Positions 43,261 through 54,962 of a stretch of 64,000 bases of DNA are shown here, one piece after another. The position numbers and the translations under genes were made by a program. The stretch spans positions 15,900,501 to 15,964,500 of the forward strand of contig NC_047096.1 in NCBI RefSeq assembly GCF_902459505.1, in the 5' to 3' direction. The first letter of the stretch is position 1. Each line of letters begins with the position of its first letter. Below the pieces are notes generated by a model. That model ran no database searches and was not told the origin of the DNA. It saw only the letters and a list, made by a program, of their open reading frames with translations. This DNA is from Geotrypetes seraphini. Lineage: Eukaryota; Chordata; Amphibia; Gymnophiona; Dermophiidae.

Positions 43261-44517
43261 GGGGCAGGTTCTCAAAACTAAAATCTGCCTTTAACGTGCT
43301 TGCTAAACTGTTTCCGGCCGGTTTAGAGTGCGTGTATTTTAGCGGCAGATTATCAGAACGGCTTACCGAGGTCTTTGCCAAGTTTTCTAGCAGTCTCCAA
43401 TACTGCCATGCAAATGTAGCACATAAGAACATAAGAACATAAGCAATGCCTCTGCTGGGTCAGACCTGAGGTCCATCATGCCCAGCAGTCCGCTCACGCG
43501 GCGGCCCAACAGGTCCAGGACCTGTGCAGTAATCCTCTATTTATACTCCTCTATCCCCTTTTCCAGCAGGAAATTGTCCAATCCTTTCTTAAACCCCTGT
43601 ACTGTACTCTGCCCTATTACGCCCTCTGGAAGCGCATTCCAGGTGTCCACCACTCGTTGGGTAAAGAAGAACTTCCTAGCATTCGTTTTAAATCTGTCCC
43701 CTTTCAACTTTTCCAAGTGTCCTCTTGTTCTTTTATTTTTCGAAAGTTTGAAGAATCTGTCCTTCTCTACTCTCTCTATGCCCTTCATGATCTTATAAGT
43801 CTCTATCATATCCCCTCTAAGTCTCCTCTTCTTTATAATCGTCAAGTGATTCTCTAACCTCGTTGTGCCACATTGCATCGTTGTCCCAAATTTGCATCCA
43901 AAATTTACCAACAGGTTTGAGCTGTCGTTGCCTTACTTTCTGATCAGTGCCTGAGCGCTGAGTGGCTCAGGCACTGACAGGAAAGTAAGGCTTGACAGCT
44001 CAGAACACCACCCCCCCCCCGCAAATTAAAATGAAATAAAATTTTAAAAACAACCCAAATTGAGGTTCGGCAGGTGAGATGTCCACTTTCTCCTGCTGCG
44101 TCGCCAACACACCCACTCTCTCCCCGCCAAGTAACACCCCCTGACACTTCACCCTGGAAGCGGGAGAGATGCACACTCTCTTCCCACCAAACAACATCCC
44201 CCCAACACCCCCTCGGCAGTGGGAGAGATGCCCACATTCTCTTGCTGCCAAGCAACATACCCCCATGCTTCCGACGTCCCCTGACCTCTCCCCCTTCCCT
44301 TACTTAGATGGCTTGCCGGAGGGATATCTACTCCCTCCAGCCAGCGGACCCGCCCCTTCAGAATGGCGGGTCTTCCCCTCCCCGGTGCATCCTGGGATGC
44401 ACCGGGGAGGGGCATGAGGCTCTGAGTGGTGAATGATTCACTTTTTTAAAATTGCTACTATAACGGCTGCGACAGCGGCCCATCAGTTTTATATGCGGAT
44501 TTTTGAGAATCTAGCCC
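43261..44517. mobile_element. DNA transposon with a LINE inside
   Basis: Ends ggggcaggttctcaaaa / ttttgagaatctagccc, with TGA outside both (43258-43260, 44518-44520). The internal LINE is at 43422-43870. Confidence 0.6.
43422..43870 (-). mobile_element. LINE, CR1/jockey-type, ORF2 end and tail
   Basis: The minus strand encodes RRLRGDMIETYKIMKGIERV and FFTQRVVDTWNALPEGVIGQ; the 3' end is the acataagaacataag repeat at the left edge. Confidence 0.85.
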
Positions 44518-44734
44518 TGAGTCTATGGTAAAATAGGATTAGGTGGCCCAGAAAGCCTCCAGCAGTATGCTTTTATTATTAAAATGTTCAGTTGTGCAGA
44601 CAGAGCCAACCTACTTTACACAACTAAACAATCATGCTACCAGTACAGCATGAAAAAGAAGAAACGAAAATTGAAAGATAACCCCATTCACTTATTTTAA
44701 TACCAGATTCCTCTCATGAAGAGCTACTGCCAAC

Positions 44735-45240
44735 TAATTATTTCTATAGCGCTATCAGATGTACGCAGCGCTACACAGAGTCACAAAAAAGAAGAAAACA
44801 GTCCCTGCTTGAAAGAGCTTACAATCTAAACAGCCAAGACAGACAAACAGGATGTCATGGATACAATTAAGGGGAATGGTTAATCAGTGGGCTGGGTTGG
44901 AGGGCAGAGGGGAGTACAGGACAATGAAGCCATTGTGACATCACTGAGGAGGTTGGCTCTTATTGGTGGAATGAGGCATTATGACATCACAATCTCAGCT
45001 CAGCTTCCCAAAGACTCAAACAGGATGTCATGGATACAGTTAAAGGGAACAGTTAATCAGCTGGCTGGGTTGGAGGGCAGAGGAGTAGGGTTAAGAACTG
45101 AAGGCTATATCAAAAAGGTGGGTTTTCAGTCTGCTTTTAAACAAGGGAAGGGAAGAGGCTTGGCGGACAAACTCGGGTAATTTATTCCAGGAATAGGGGG
45201 CAGCTAGATGAACAAAGTCTGTAGCACAGATTATGCTCAA
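44735..45240 (-). mobile_element. LINE 3' end with the duplicated-flank core
   Basis: Reverse LINE tail (tttctatagcgctatcag, agcttacaatctaa), a 77-bp segment in two copies (44845-44920, 45018-45087) around the tgacatcac core, then ORF2-end coding on the minus strand (45100-45200). Confidence 0.7.
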
Positions 45241-45441
45241 TATGGTGAAATTCTGCCTAGCACTCTGGATGTTTGTGATACTTCCAACATAACTTGTTTA
45301 AAAGAGATTTGAACAGGTTCCTGTAGTAACATCCATAAACAATTATTGGCCAGGCAGACTTGGGAAAGCCATAGTTTACCCTTTGATGTGAGTTATAAGA
45401 AATACATTTATCATAAAAGATAGGCAGGTGATACATGAATT

Positions 45442-45472
45442 AATACAATACAATACAATACAATACAATACA
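45442..45472. repeat. AATAC pentanucleotide microsatellite
   Basis: Six units of aatac/caata. Confidence 0.95.
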
Positions 45473-45734
45473 GTACCATTTGGGATCTGCTGGGTCCTTG
45501 TGATGTGGTCTTTCCACTGTCAGATATAGGATATTGGGTTTGATGGATCTTAGTATACAACTCAACATGGCTATCTTATGGTCTTGTGTTCCTGTGAAAA
45601 TTATGCCATTTATGGGTAATTCACCTTTCAAATGTGTCCATATGTGGAAATGCCCCCTGCCTTTTTTTTCCTGTCCACTACCAAAATAATCTTTGGCATA
45701 GTTTGTGGTCTGGTATACCTCAGATACTGTAGGG

Positions 45735-45929
45735 CAGGGGTAGGCAATTCCGGGCCTCAAGAGCCGGAGCCAGGTCAGGTTTTCAGGATATCCACAATAA
45801 ATATGCATGAGATAGATTTGCATCTCAAGGAGGCAGTGCATGCAAATCCATCTCATACATATTCATGGTGAAGAACCTGAAAAACCTGGCCTGGCTTCGG
45901 CTTTCGAGGACCGGAATCGCCTACCCCTG
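45735..45929. mobile_element. Foldback hAT-like element (CAGGGGTAGGCAATT family)
   Basis: CTGTAGGG at 45727-45734 and 45930-45937, perfect. 195 bp palindrome. Confidence 0.93.
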
Positions 45930-46128
45930 CTGTAGGGTGATCTCAATGGATGAGATGCAGAGATAAGTGTGTGCTCTTTTGCCTTTTAATTCTGGTTTTG
46001 TTATGTATTTTCAGCTCTGAAAAACTTCAGAAACCAACCACCTGTGAAGATTGCAGGCTGATTACTGAAACTGCCTCCACATTTCCTCTTCATCATTCCA
46101 ACACCCCTGCAGTTCTGATTCCATAATA

Positions 46129-46324
46129 CAGTGGTTCCCAACCCTGTCCTGGAGGAACACCAGGCCAATTAGGTTTTCAGGCTAGCCCTAATGAATATGC
46201 ATGAAGCAAATTTGCATGCCTATCACTTCCATCATATGCAAATCTCTCTCATGCATATTTATTAGGGCTAGCCTGAAAACCCGATTGGCCTGGTGGTCCT
46301 CCAGGACAGGGTTGGGAATCACTG
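46129..46324. mobile_element. Foldback hAT-like element, CAGTGGTTCCCAACC subfamily
   Basis: CCATAATA at 46121-46128 and 46325-46332, perfect. Same architecture as the 38993 family but different end and inner words (ctagccctaatgaatatgca). Confidence 0.93.
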
Positions 46325-46332
46325 CCATAATA

Positions 46333-47028
46333 GAACCTTTTCCTGGGAAAAGCTCTAATTTGGGAAGTCTGCCCTAGGAAAAAAAAAATCACTGTATACA
46401 GATGGGGCAGGGCAACAGTTAAAAAAGTTCTCCCTTTCATCATAGAAAAAAAAAGTCTAAATGCCCCTAAGCTTTTGCTGCCCCCTATGAGCTGCAATTG
46501 TCTATGCACTTAAAAATGGAATTAGTAGAGGGGTGAGAAGAGGATTTGTTCAAAGTGCCAGCCTTACTAGTGAGTTGTTCATGGAATAGACGGGATTAGG
46601 AGCAACTTTATAAAGATGACAAAAATCACATCTTTTTGATTCTGGATTTTCTGATCTGGACCATAGGAACCAATTTTTCAAAATGATTATGGATGCTAAA
46701 CTCAATCCAGCTGAATGCTTCCTGATCTCAGAAAAAATAATTTGAGCAGCCCCCCTCCCCTTCCCCCCCAGTACTGAACACTAACAGAGCTGACACCTAT
46801 GATCTGGCATTGCCTGTCAGGAGGGAAATTATGAGCAGTAGTGCCTTCCTGTGGTGCTGTTCCTCCCAGGTTACTAAATATGTACCAATCCTGGGCCACA
46901 CTCCTCAGCAGAACACACAGTTTGAACTGGAGAGACTGGGAGAGGTCTGCTAGAACTCCATCGTTCCGCTTGCCCCCAGTATCTTATTCAGGATCCTTAG
47001 CCATTCATCCAGCCAAATTTAGTATTTC
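46333..47028. other. Intergenic, unassigned
   Basis: No gene or repeat recognised between two foldback elements. Confidence 0.4.
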
Positions 47029-47036
47029 TTCTAGGC

Positions 47037-47230
47037 CAGGGGTAGGTAATTCTGGTCCTTGAGAGCCACAGGCAGGTCAGGTTTTCAGAATATCCACAAT
47101 GAATATGTATGAGATGGATTTGCATGCACCGCCTCCTTGAGATGCAAATCTATCTCATGCATATTTATTGTGGATATCCTGAAAACCTGACCTGCTTGTA
47201 GCTCTCGAGGACTGGAATTGCCTACCCCTG
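47037..47230. mobile_element. Foldback hAT-like element (CAGGGGTAGGCAATT family)
   Basis: Flanks ttctaggc / atctaggc (7 of 8). 194 bp palindrome. Confidence 0.9.
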
Positions 47231-47238
47231 ATCTAGGC

Positions 47239-47970
47239 AGTAGGCACAAATATCCATTTTAAAAATTTCATTCACTGATTCATCAGGATCTTCTTTCAAA
47301 GAAAATGCATACTAACCATATACCAGGTAATACTCATAAAGGTAGCTAGTTAAATAAGCACGTTATATAACTGATCATTTTACAAGTTATATGTGTTTTA
47401 TTTGAACACTTTTCCACTGCTATTTCACCTAAGCACTAGAAAGAAGCAACTATTTTTGTGGATGGATCAAAATATCAATGGCCTCCTGGGACCTGGATCT
47501 GATTGCTCCACACTGGTTATGACATCAAAAATAGCCTCTTATACAAGCATTATGTGAACCAATCAGATAACAGCTGGTGTGAAGTCATGTGCAATATGGC
47601 TGCTTCCAGGGCGAAAGGATCATGGGGAAGGAGTTTGTTTTAAAACGAAATTACACTTTAAAAAAAAAAATTATTCTGGGATTAATAGTTCAAAGCATAC
47701 TGACAGAAATAAAGAGACATGTTCACTAAATTGTGCTAAGTGGTTAATAAAGAATTTAGCACACGCTAAAAGCTAAAATTCGCTAAAATTCCTGCTGTAA
47801 CTGCTTCACTTAGGATGTGGGAGTTGGAATAAGGATGGAGATTTGACAAAGTGCATTCATACATGCTAATTTTAGCAAATGAAATTAATAGAGAACTTTT
47901 CTGTGCAATAATTGCAGGGCCATAACAAACACAAAAGTAGGGGTAAACCAAGAATTTTCCAGCACACAAA
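47239..47970. other. Intergenic, unassigned
   Basis: Only an A tract near 47660 and a short ttagca...tgctaa inverted word (47735-47770) noted. Confidence 0.4.
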
Positions 47971-47975
47971 TATAA

Positions 47976-48140
47976 GGGTCTTTTTATCAAGCTGCGGTAG
48001 GGGTTTAACGCAAATGTTAATGTGTAATACCGCACGTTAAACCGCCTGCCGCGCTAGTTTTTTAGCCGACCGCGGGGGTTAGCGCATGATGAAATGTCCA
48101 ATGCGCTGACCCCGCTAGCGTGGCTTGATAAAAGGACCCC
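47976..48140. mobile_element. Harbinger-like MITE
   Basis: Ends gggtctttttatcaagctgc / gcttgataaaaggacccc; GC-rich palindromic interior. Confidence 0.75.
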
Positions 48141-48146
48141 ATAGAA

Positions 48147-48322
48147 CAGGGGCAGGGAACTCCGGTCCTCGAGAGCCGTAGTCCAGTCGGGTTTTCAGGA
48201 TTTCCCCAATGAATATGCATTGAAAGCAGTGCATGCAAATAGATCTCATGCATATTCATTGGGGGAAATCCTGAAAACCCGACTGGACTACGGCTCTCGA
48301 GGACCGGAGTTCCCTACCCCTG
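48147..48322. mobile_element. Foldback hAT-like element, CAGGGGCAGGGAACT subfamily
   Basis: CCATAGAA at 48139-48146 and 48323-48330, perfect; it landed at the very end of the neighbouring MITE. Arms are nearly identical, so this is a young copy. Confidence 0.93.
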
Positions 48323-48330
48323 CCATAGAA

Positions 48331-49384
48331 TATAAAACACTCTTTTACTGGCAAAAACACCGACAGATAAAAACATGGGACTATGTTTCGACAGATAACT
48401 GCCTGCTTCAGGGGTCACAAATATTGTCAGATGTGTTTTGGTGTCAAAAGAAGCCAAAGAGCAAATTTTGCATCCGATAGCTCACCTATAGTCTTGTACA
48501 CACGTCTAGGAATTAATATATTTAATCCCTGTATTATGAAAGCCTTGACATTTTTGTAGGTTGAACCTTCCAATCCAGGTTTGCTCTGCAGTAACAAATT
48601 AGTAAAAATACTGATAGCCATCGCTTGCGGGCAATTGAGAAAGAAAATCCTCTTCAGTCCTTGGTAACGTCGCTCGAAAAAGTCTTACAAAGGAACACAA
48701 AGAAAAGTTAGACTTGAGACATGAGGAGGTAGCTAAACTATGCAATCCCTACATTCCTCATCCCAGGCGGACCCCATCATTCAGGCATTTGGTTATCTGA
48801 CTCACTTCTAGGACACTTTAACAATGACAGCTGCCTGTGTTTGGTCACAGTTCACACTCCGATACAGTTGTCTAAAATAGCATTTCTCTTGGCCATGAAC
48901 ATTTAAGGCTTTGTATAAGGAACCCAAAAAAAAAAAGGTGCTTGAAGAACATGTGCATGGATCATTTGCCAAAATAGCAATGGAATAATTAAACTCTTGT
49001 GATTTTACTCTTCCCCCCCCCCCCCCCCCAGCCTTGTTCTGATCCTACCAATCAGGGGAAAGGGAAGTTTAAATTTTAGTGGTGATTTCCGACTTGAAGA
49101 GAGCACATTGATCAGCTGCTGTCTGACTAGGAAATCTTGGGCATCACCTACCAGCGCAGGTAAATTGATTGCTATCAATCCCTTATGTCGGAAGGGGCTG
49201 AGGCAGGGACCTGTATAAGATAAGTCAGGAAAGCAGGTTAAGTGGCATCTTTTGATTGGATTAATCTACGGCTGTGCTGTCTGGAGTGATGCTCCCCTTC
49301 CATAAGGTCAGTGCCAAGTGTTGCTGAAATTATGCAAACAGTTGACTGTTCCATGTGTGTGTTTTTTTCAGTCCGGTCCAACAG
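48331..49384. other. Intergenic, low repeat content
   Basis: Includes a C17 homopolymer (49013-49029), an E-box CAGCTG (near 49110) and a weak TATA-like gtataagat (near 49213) followed by a possible donor (ccataag|gtcagt, near 49305). No secure exon. Confidence 0.35.
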
Positions 49385-49465
49385 GAATATTACATTCCAG
49401 CACATTAGTGACTTTTATTCTGCCATTACCTTGCGGTTCAAGGCGGATTACACAACAGGTTCCCT
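49385..49465 (-). mobile_element. LINE 3' tail
   Basis: attctgccattaccttgcgg and caaggcggattac, the reverse of the tail seen at 24010-24060. Confidence 0.7.
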
Positions 49466-50062
49466 TTTGAAAGGTGACTGTTCTCCACTATAATATGACC
49501 AAGGACCTTGGCGCTCATGTTGCATTGACAGCGACATAATGGTGGGAGAATCACTCCTGAATGCTAGCCACAGCTTACATTTCTGTATTTGTTTTAAGTG
49601 ACTACAAAGATGAGATGCATGGTTGTGATGACTTATTTTATATGCGTTCCTTTGGTTTAGTTTGGTTTTCTATTTTGAAGACCAAAGGGAAACATTTGAA
49701 GGAACAAGAGTGAACTAGGAGCTTCCTTCCGCTCAATCTTTTCACCCTACGATTGTATAAACGTATCTGTAATGAACGAGGTGGGGGAAAGGTCCATCTT
49801 TTCACTGCGTTTGCAAGCTTTGGTGTTTTTAACTGATGAAGAACTGCAGAACTGGCAAATGTCGCCACTCTCCGTCTTTTGTATGGAAATTCTGTCTTTA
49901 AGTCAACAGTGAATGCTTTCATTTTTTCAATGTGCAAGTTGTTGAATATAATAAAAAAATAGTTTATTTTTCAGACGTCCTTATTCATTTCTGCCAGACC
50001 TGGAATCTAATACGAGCTGTGATAATGTATTAGCCTAGCAGGAATTTTCTATGAGATGATGT

Positions 50063-50235
50063 TGGTCAATATATTAGGAAAACAAAGATGGAGCAGAGAA
50101 GGCCAAAGGAGAATATTATGCTATAGGACTCATTCAATAAATGTATTTTTAGTCAAACCCAAATTTATTGAAAGAATCCTGTAGAACAGTAGTCTCCTTG
50201 GCCTTCTCTGATCCATCTTTGTTTTCCTTTGGTGA
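50063..50235. repeat. Long imperfect hairpin
   Basis: 50063-50145 pairs with 50160-50235 (ggaaaacaaagatggagcag versus its complement, and attcaataaat / atttattga). Origin unknown. Confidence 0.7.
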
Positions 50236-50239
50236 TCGA

Positions 50240-50800
50240 AGAGCATGTTTCCGCTTTTTCTTTGCGATCAATATATTAGTCTCTGGGCTGAAAGATCCCT
50301 TCTGAAACCTCGGCAGTATTCTGCTTTATGTAAAGATGATAATTTCCCAAATTTTCCACTGTATAGTTGAAAGAGGGATGCAATATTATTTCAGTGAAGA
50401 CCTCCAGTGAGATCCCACTTTGAAAACTGCTCTACTTTAACTAGATAGTTATCTGTCTACCTCTACCCTTCGATCATCCTGGTACTAATCCGATAGTACT
50501 GTGACATTCTCTGTGGATTTTCAATGGAATTATCTGGTTATATGCCACTGAAAATCTGAGGATCACCCAGTTAGTGCGAGAGAAGTGGGTAGAGGCCTCT
50601 CCTACTGCCTCCTGCTAAAAGTGGGCCCCTATGTCATCTCAGTTTCTACTTTTATTTGAATAGACCCTCCAACAATTTTATAATCCCCTGTTTTACAAGT
50701 CATACCCTCAGAGTGCTAAGAAGTTCAAGGTTCTAGGAAAGTCTGTCCACATCAAACATGTGAGCAGAGCAGGGGGAGAGGACTTCAGACTTCATTCTTC
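50240..50800. other. Intergenic, unassigned
   Basis: No gene or clear repeat recognised. Confidence 0.4.
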
Positions 50801-50804
50801 AAGG

Positions 50805-50902
50805 GCCAGGTACTAGTGACCTGGATTGGCAACCGTGAGAATGGGCTACTAGGCTTGATGGACCATTGGTCTGACCTAGTAAGGCTATTCTTATGTTCTT
50901 AT
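50805..50902 (+). mobile_element. LINE 3' tail, CR1-type
   Basis: ggcttgatggaccattggtc and the terminal cttatgttcttatg. A copy with this tail in single form, without the tgacatcac core. Confidence 0.75.
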
Positions 50903-51105
50903 GACTGTCTAGTTTCCCATTTTCTGGATACCACTGGCGAACATTCAGGTGTCTGTTCTGCAGGCAGAAGCCCTAGTTTACAAATAATCTGAAACTTAAG
51001 CTTGTTGGTGGTCCTTAAGAACCTGAAACACGTATCCCCTTTCTCTCTGCTAATTTATTAGAGGAGGGGTTTCCTTAACTAATTCATGAGTCTACAACCC
51101 ACTTT

Positions 51106-51490
51106 TGCAGTGGCGTAGCGAGGGTGAGAGGTGGCTCCCCTCTCCTGCCCTCTTCTCCACCCCATCCACTCCTTCCCCGTACCCTCCTGCCGCATGTGTG
51201 CGCTCTTTCCCTTCCCCGTGCCATATTAACATCCCTGGCACAAGCAGCAACCCCAAACTGCTGTTCGCACCAGTGTTGGCTCTTCCTCTGAGGTCATTTC
51301 CTAGGCGCGGGTTCAGGAAGTGACCTCAGAGGAAGAGCCAATGCTGATACGAGCAGCTGGTTGGGGTTGCTGCTTGTGTCAGCAATGTTAAAGAGGTACA
51401 GGGAAAGGGAAGGGATGCACGTGTGCGATAGTGGGGGGGGGGGGAGGGGGGGGTCATAGAGGAGGATGAATGCCGGCGCCCCCACTGTGC
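51106..51490. mobile_element. hAT-like MITE, CAGTGGCGTAGC family
   Basis: Starts gcagtggcgtagcgagggtg and ends near ggcgcccccactg. Internal palindrome around ctgaggtcatttcctagg. Confidence 0.72.
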
Positions 51491-51710
51491 TAATAAGAAG
51501 TGGGAAGAATGCCTTTTGTGTTATTGGCTTCATGCGTGGACTTATTTAACCCTAGCCATAGAGAACTGAACCCTTTGAGGCTATCTCTGGCTACTACCTG
51601 ACTATATTATACTCAAACTAAAATTTCTAAGTGTTAAAGTATTTGTGTTGAATGTGACCATGCAGTGCACTGAGCGACTGGGATGGCCATTTTTGCTGCT
51701 GGATCGGTAG

Positions 51711-52315
51711 CATGGAATGTTGCTACTCCTTGGGTTTTGGCCAGGTATTAAGGACCTGAATTGGCCACTTTGAGAACGGGCTACTGGGCTTGATGGACCA
51801 TATGTTTTTAGATGAGCCAAGTATAGGACAGTTAAGCCATTGTAGCATCTCTGATGAGGTTGGCTCTAAGGCACTGTGGAATGAGGCATTATAATAATAA
51901 TAATAGTAATAATTTTATTCTTATATACCGCCATACCAAAAAAGTTCTAGGTGGTTCACAACAAGGTGAACAATACATGGGATACAGATAAAATACAAAT
52001 TAGAATAATGGACTTAAAACCAGATACAGACAGAAAGCATTTACAATATAATGCAGAAAATACCGGCATGGCAGGGAAAGAAGTAATACATAGAACAGAT
52101 AAAATACATCAAGTTGAAAAAATGAAGCAGACATCACAATCTCAACTCTGGAATGTGACTTTCATTGGGGTTCCAGAATCTTTGAAATGCTGGAATGTTG
52201 CTACTCCTTGGGTTTTGGCCAGGTACCAGAGACCTGGATTGGCCACCGTGAGAACGGGCTACTGGGCTTGATTGACCATTGGTCTGACCTAGTAAGGCTA
52301 GTCTTATGTTCTATC
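51711..52315 (+). mobile_element. CR1-type LINE tail in two copies around the core, with a LINE tail inserted
   Basis: The segment gttgctactccttgggtttt...gggcttgat occurs at 51711-51801 and 52190-52281. The core between is cut after gaggcattat (51892) and resumes gacatcacaat (about 52130); the insert (51892-52129) is a minus-strand LINE tail with ataccgccatacc. Confidence 0.7.
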
Positions 52316-52319
52316 CCAG

Positions 52320-52460
52320 GGCTTCCCAAACCTGCTCTGGGAACCCTGCAGCCAGTCCAACTTTCAGAATGTGATTATGTAGGAGCTAAAGTCGTACATG
52401 CTGGGTCTGCAATGAATACAGATTTATCTCATGCACAGTCATTGGTCTACAGATCAAAAT
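52320..52460. mobile_element. Half of a foldback hAT-like element
   Basis: cagggcttcccaaacctgct start with gatttatctcatgca inside; right end lost. Confidence 0.4.
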
Positions 52461-52984
52461 ACTGATCTGTCAGTGCACATCCTTTAATATATTTATAGTT
52501 TAAAGAAAGGAACACAAGGATGAAAATACAGTTCAGTCACTGGCATCTGAGCGGGATGCCAAAACGACCCTTCCCTTAAACCTGGCACTCACCTTTAAGT
52601 GAGGCTTATTGGATTTTGATCACCAATTTTCTGGGTTTCTATTATGGCAATCTGCAAGCAGCATTCAGTCACTGCACCTGCAGGCAAATAATTTATTTCA
52701 ATCAAGTTGGCACGCTCTTAGGCATGTGGACAACTAGCTATGCCTCCTCTGATGCATTGTTTATCTTATACTGGTGCAGTGATGCAACTGATGATATAAT
52801 ACATGAGATTGGCACAGGCAGGGCAGCTGCCCAAGGGCATAAGCCTACTCTGACTATTGGTAAATCCACCCCGGCATCCATCCTGATTATTAGTGGATGG
52901 GGGGGGGGAGGGGCGAGGGAGTCACAATAAAGCCAGCCTTTACATGTAATATGGGAATGATGTATTTTGAATATTAAAGTATAA

Positions 52985-53490
52985 CAACAACAACTTATTA
53001 TTATTTCTATAGCGCTACCAGGCACACACAGTGCTGCACATTGTACATGTAAGAGACGGTCCCTACTCAGAAGAGCTTACAATCTAATTATGACAGACAC
53101 ACAGGATAAAAGGGGAGTCAGAACAAGTGTTCAGATAGGGAATTAGAGGGGGGGAGGTCTGATGAGGTGGAATCACATAGGACAAAGAGGAGTCTGAGCT
53201 TAGTGCTAAAGAAGGGAATTGGAGGGTGATGAAGAGGTGGTAGGGGACTATTGAGGGGATGAGAGACAGACATCTTGGCAGGATTAGGATTTAAACTCAG
53301 CTTCAAATAATCGGGCTTTCAGTCTGGATTTGGATACCGCCAGAGACGGAGCCTGACGTAACGAGCCAGGCAGGTTGTTCCAGGCATGCGATGCAGCGAG
53401 ATAGAAGGGACGGAGACGGGGATTCGCAGTAGAGGAGAAGGATACCGACAGGCGTATAAAATGGAATCTGCAAACATCAGACAGGCCAGC
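52985..53490 (-). mobile_element. LINE 3' end and ORF2 end
   Basis: Reverse tail (tttctatagcgctaccaggc, agcttacaatctaa) and minus-strand coding for RMPGTTCLARYVRLRLW. A relative of 44735-45240 without the core. Confidence 0.7.
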
Positions 53491-54155
53491 TCTCGATCAT
53501 GTCTACATAACACAGCTGGTCGGGGATGAGTGAACAACGCTGCTTTCCTGGGATTTGGCTTCATTTCTTGGTTTATTAGTATTTATATACTTTACCAGCT
53601 TTTTGAAGAAATTCACCCAAGGCAGTGTACAGTTTGCTTGTTCAACCTCTCCCAGCTGTTTCTTTGACACGTATTTATACAGCATGTTTCTGGGGCGGGC
53701 ACATACTAATTTCTGATGCGTACACCTATGGGGCAAGTTTGTACCTGCTAAACAAGGAGCTGCCTGAAATTCAGACCTGGCATTTGCAAATTGTGCAGGC
53801 CGTGATTTCCAGCTTATAATTGTGAAACACAGAACTTTTTTCAGACTGTGATATCATTTACTGAACCAATTATCCAGAGATGGTGCTTTAAACTTTCAAG
53901 CACAGCAATAATCCATTAAATAAAAACCTCAAAACTTCACCGAACAAATAGAGAAGCCACAAACCAAAACCGGTGCACGAAAACCGGCAAAGGGGAGTTG
54001 ATGCACCGAAAACGCCAGGTTTATGCTTCGGCAGAAATCAATAAAAACAAAATCAGTTTCAACTGACAAAAGTTCAGTAAAATAATGGCAACAAGTTTGC
54101 AGCAATCGATTGAGGAGTAAGCCGTTATCTGTTTCACCTTGTACAAACGGTATCA
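53491..54155. other. Intergenic, unassigned
   Basis: 53565-53645 resembles a reverse LINE tail (tttatatactttaccag, cccaaggcagtgtacag). Nothing else recognised. Confidence 0.35.
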
Positions 54156-54159
54156 GCAA

Positions 54160-54330
54160 AAAGAAGAGAACAGCAAATCCAATGTAGCTGGCTGGTGGTA
54201 TAGCAGTGGTATGGAATCACGTGGGATCTCTCGGAGAGAGAAAGAGATAATGGTTACTGCAGATGGGCAGACTAGATGGGCCATTTGGCCTTTATCTGCC
54301 ATCATGTTACTAAGTTTCTATAAATCTATA
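54160..54330 (+). mobile_element. LINE 3' tail, CR1/jockey-type
   Basis: gatgggcagactagatgggc and tctgccatcatgttact, as in 30150-30220. Confidence 0.7.
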
Positions 54331-54849
54331 TCCACATAGCACAACCTCAAGAGTATAGGATAACAAGTCCAAGTGTTACTCTTAAGGGAGAAAAGACCTC
54401 AGTGTCTAATAGGGAAAATCAAAGCAACCCATATAGACAGGCTAGTTGCAAATATCACTTGCAGCCAGCAGACACATCCTCGGTCAAAAACTCCCAAAAA
54501 GTTGAGGACACAATTTCACAGTGAATTTCAACAGTCTTAATTCTAAGTCTCAAAAAGTTTTCAAAAAAACACTTATCTGAAAATTGTTGTCTTCTCAATC
54601 AAATTGCAAACACAAGAATGTGATCCTGGAGCTTGGAAGCAGGAGAAAATCACTCCATAGGAGACAAACTCAGAGCATAGCAGCTACTAAATATCACCAC
54701 TAGCATAATCCAACAGGGCTCCCTGTTTCGCTGGTGCGCTTCTTCAGGGATTTGAGCATCGATTCACCCGCTTCAATTTCTGCCCATAACGTTCTGTGAC
54801 ATCACAATGCAGATGTAAAGAGCCTTAGCCTATAGGAAGAGGAGATGCA

Positions 54850-54962
54850 AATGTTAAGAGCCGTAGCCAATAGGGAGAGAAAGAGATAGTGATTACTGCC
54901 GATGGGCAGACTGGATGGGCCATTTGGGTTTTATCTGCCATCATGTTACTATGTTTCTATAC
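54850..54962 (+). mobile_element. LINE 3' tail, CR1/jockey-type
   Basis: Second copy of the same tail (gatgggcagactggatgggc ... actatgtttctata). Confidence 0.7.

Noticed and set aside
45442-45472. Short tandem units as a CRISPR-like array
   Set aside because: A simple AATAC microsatellite with no spacers; eukaryotic context.
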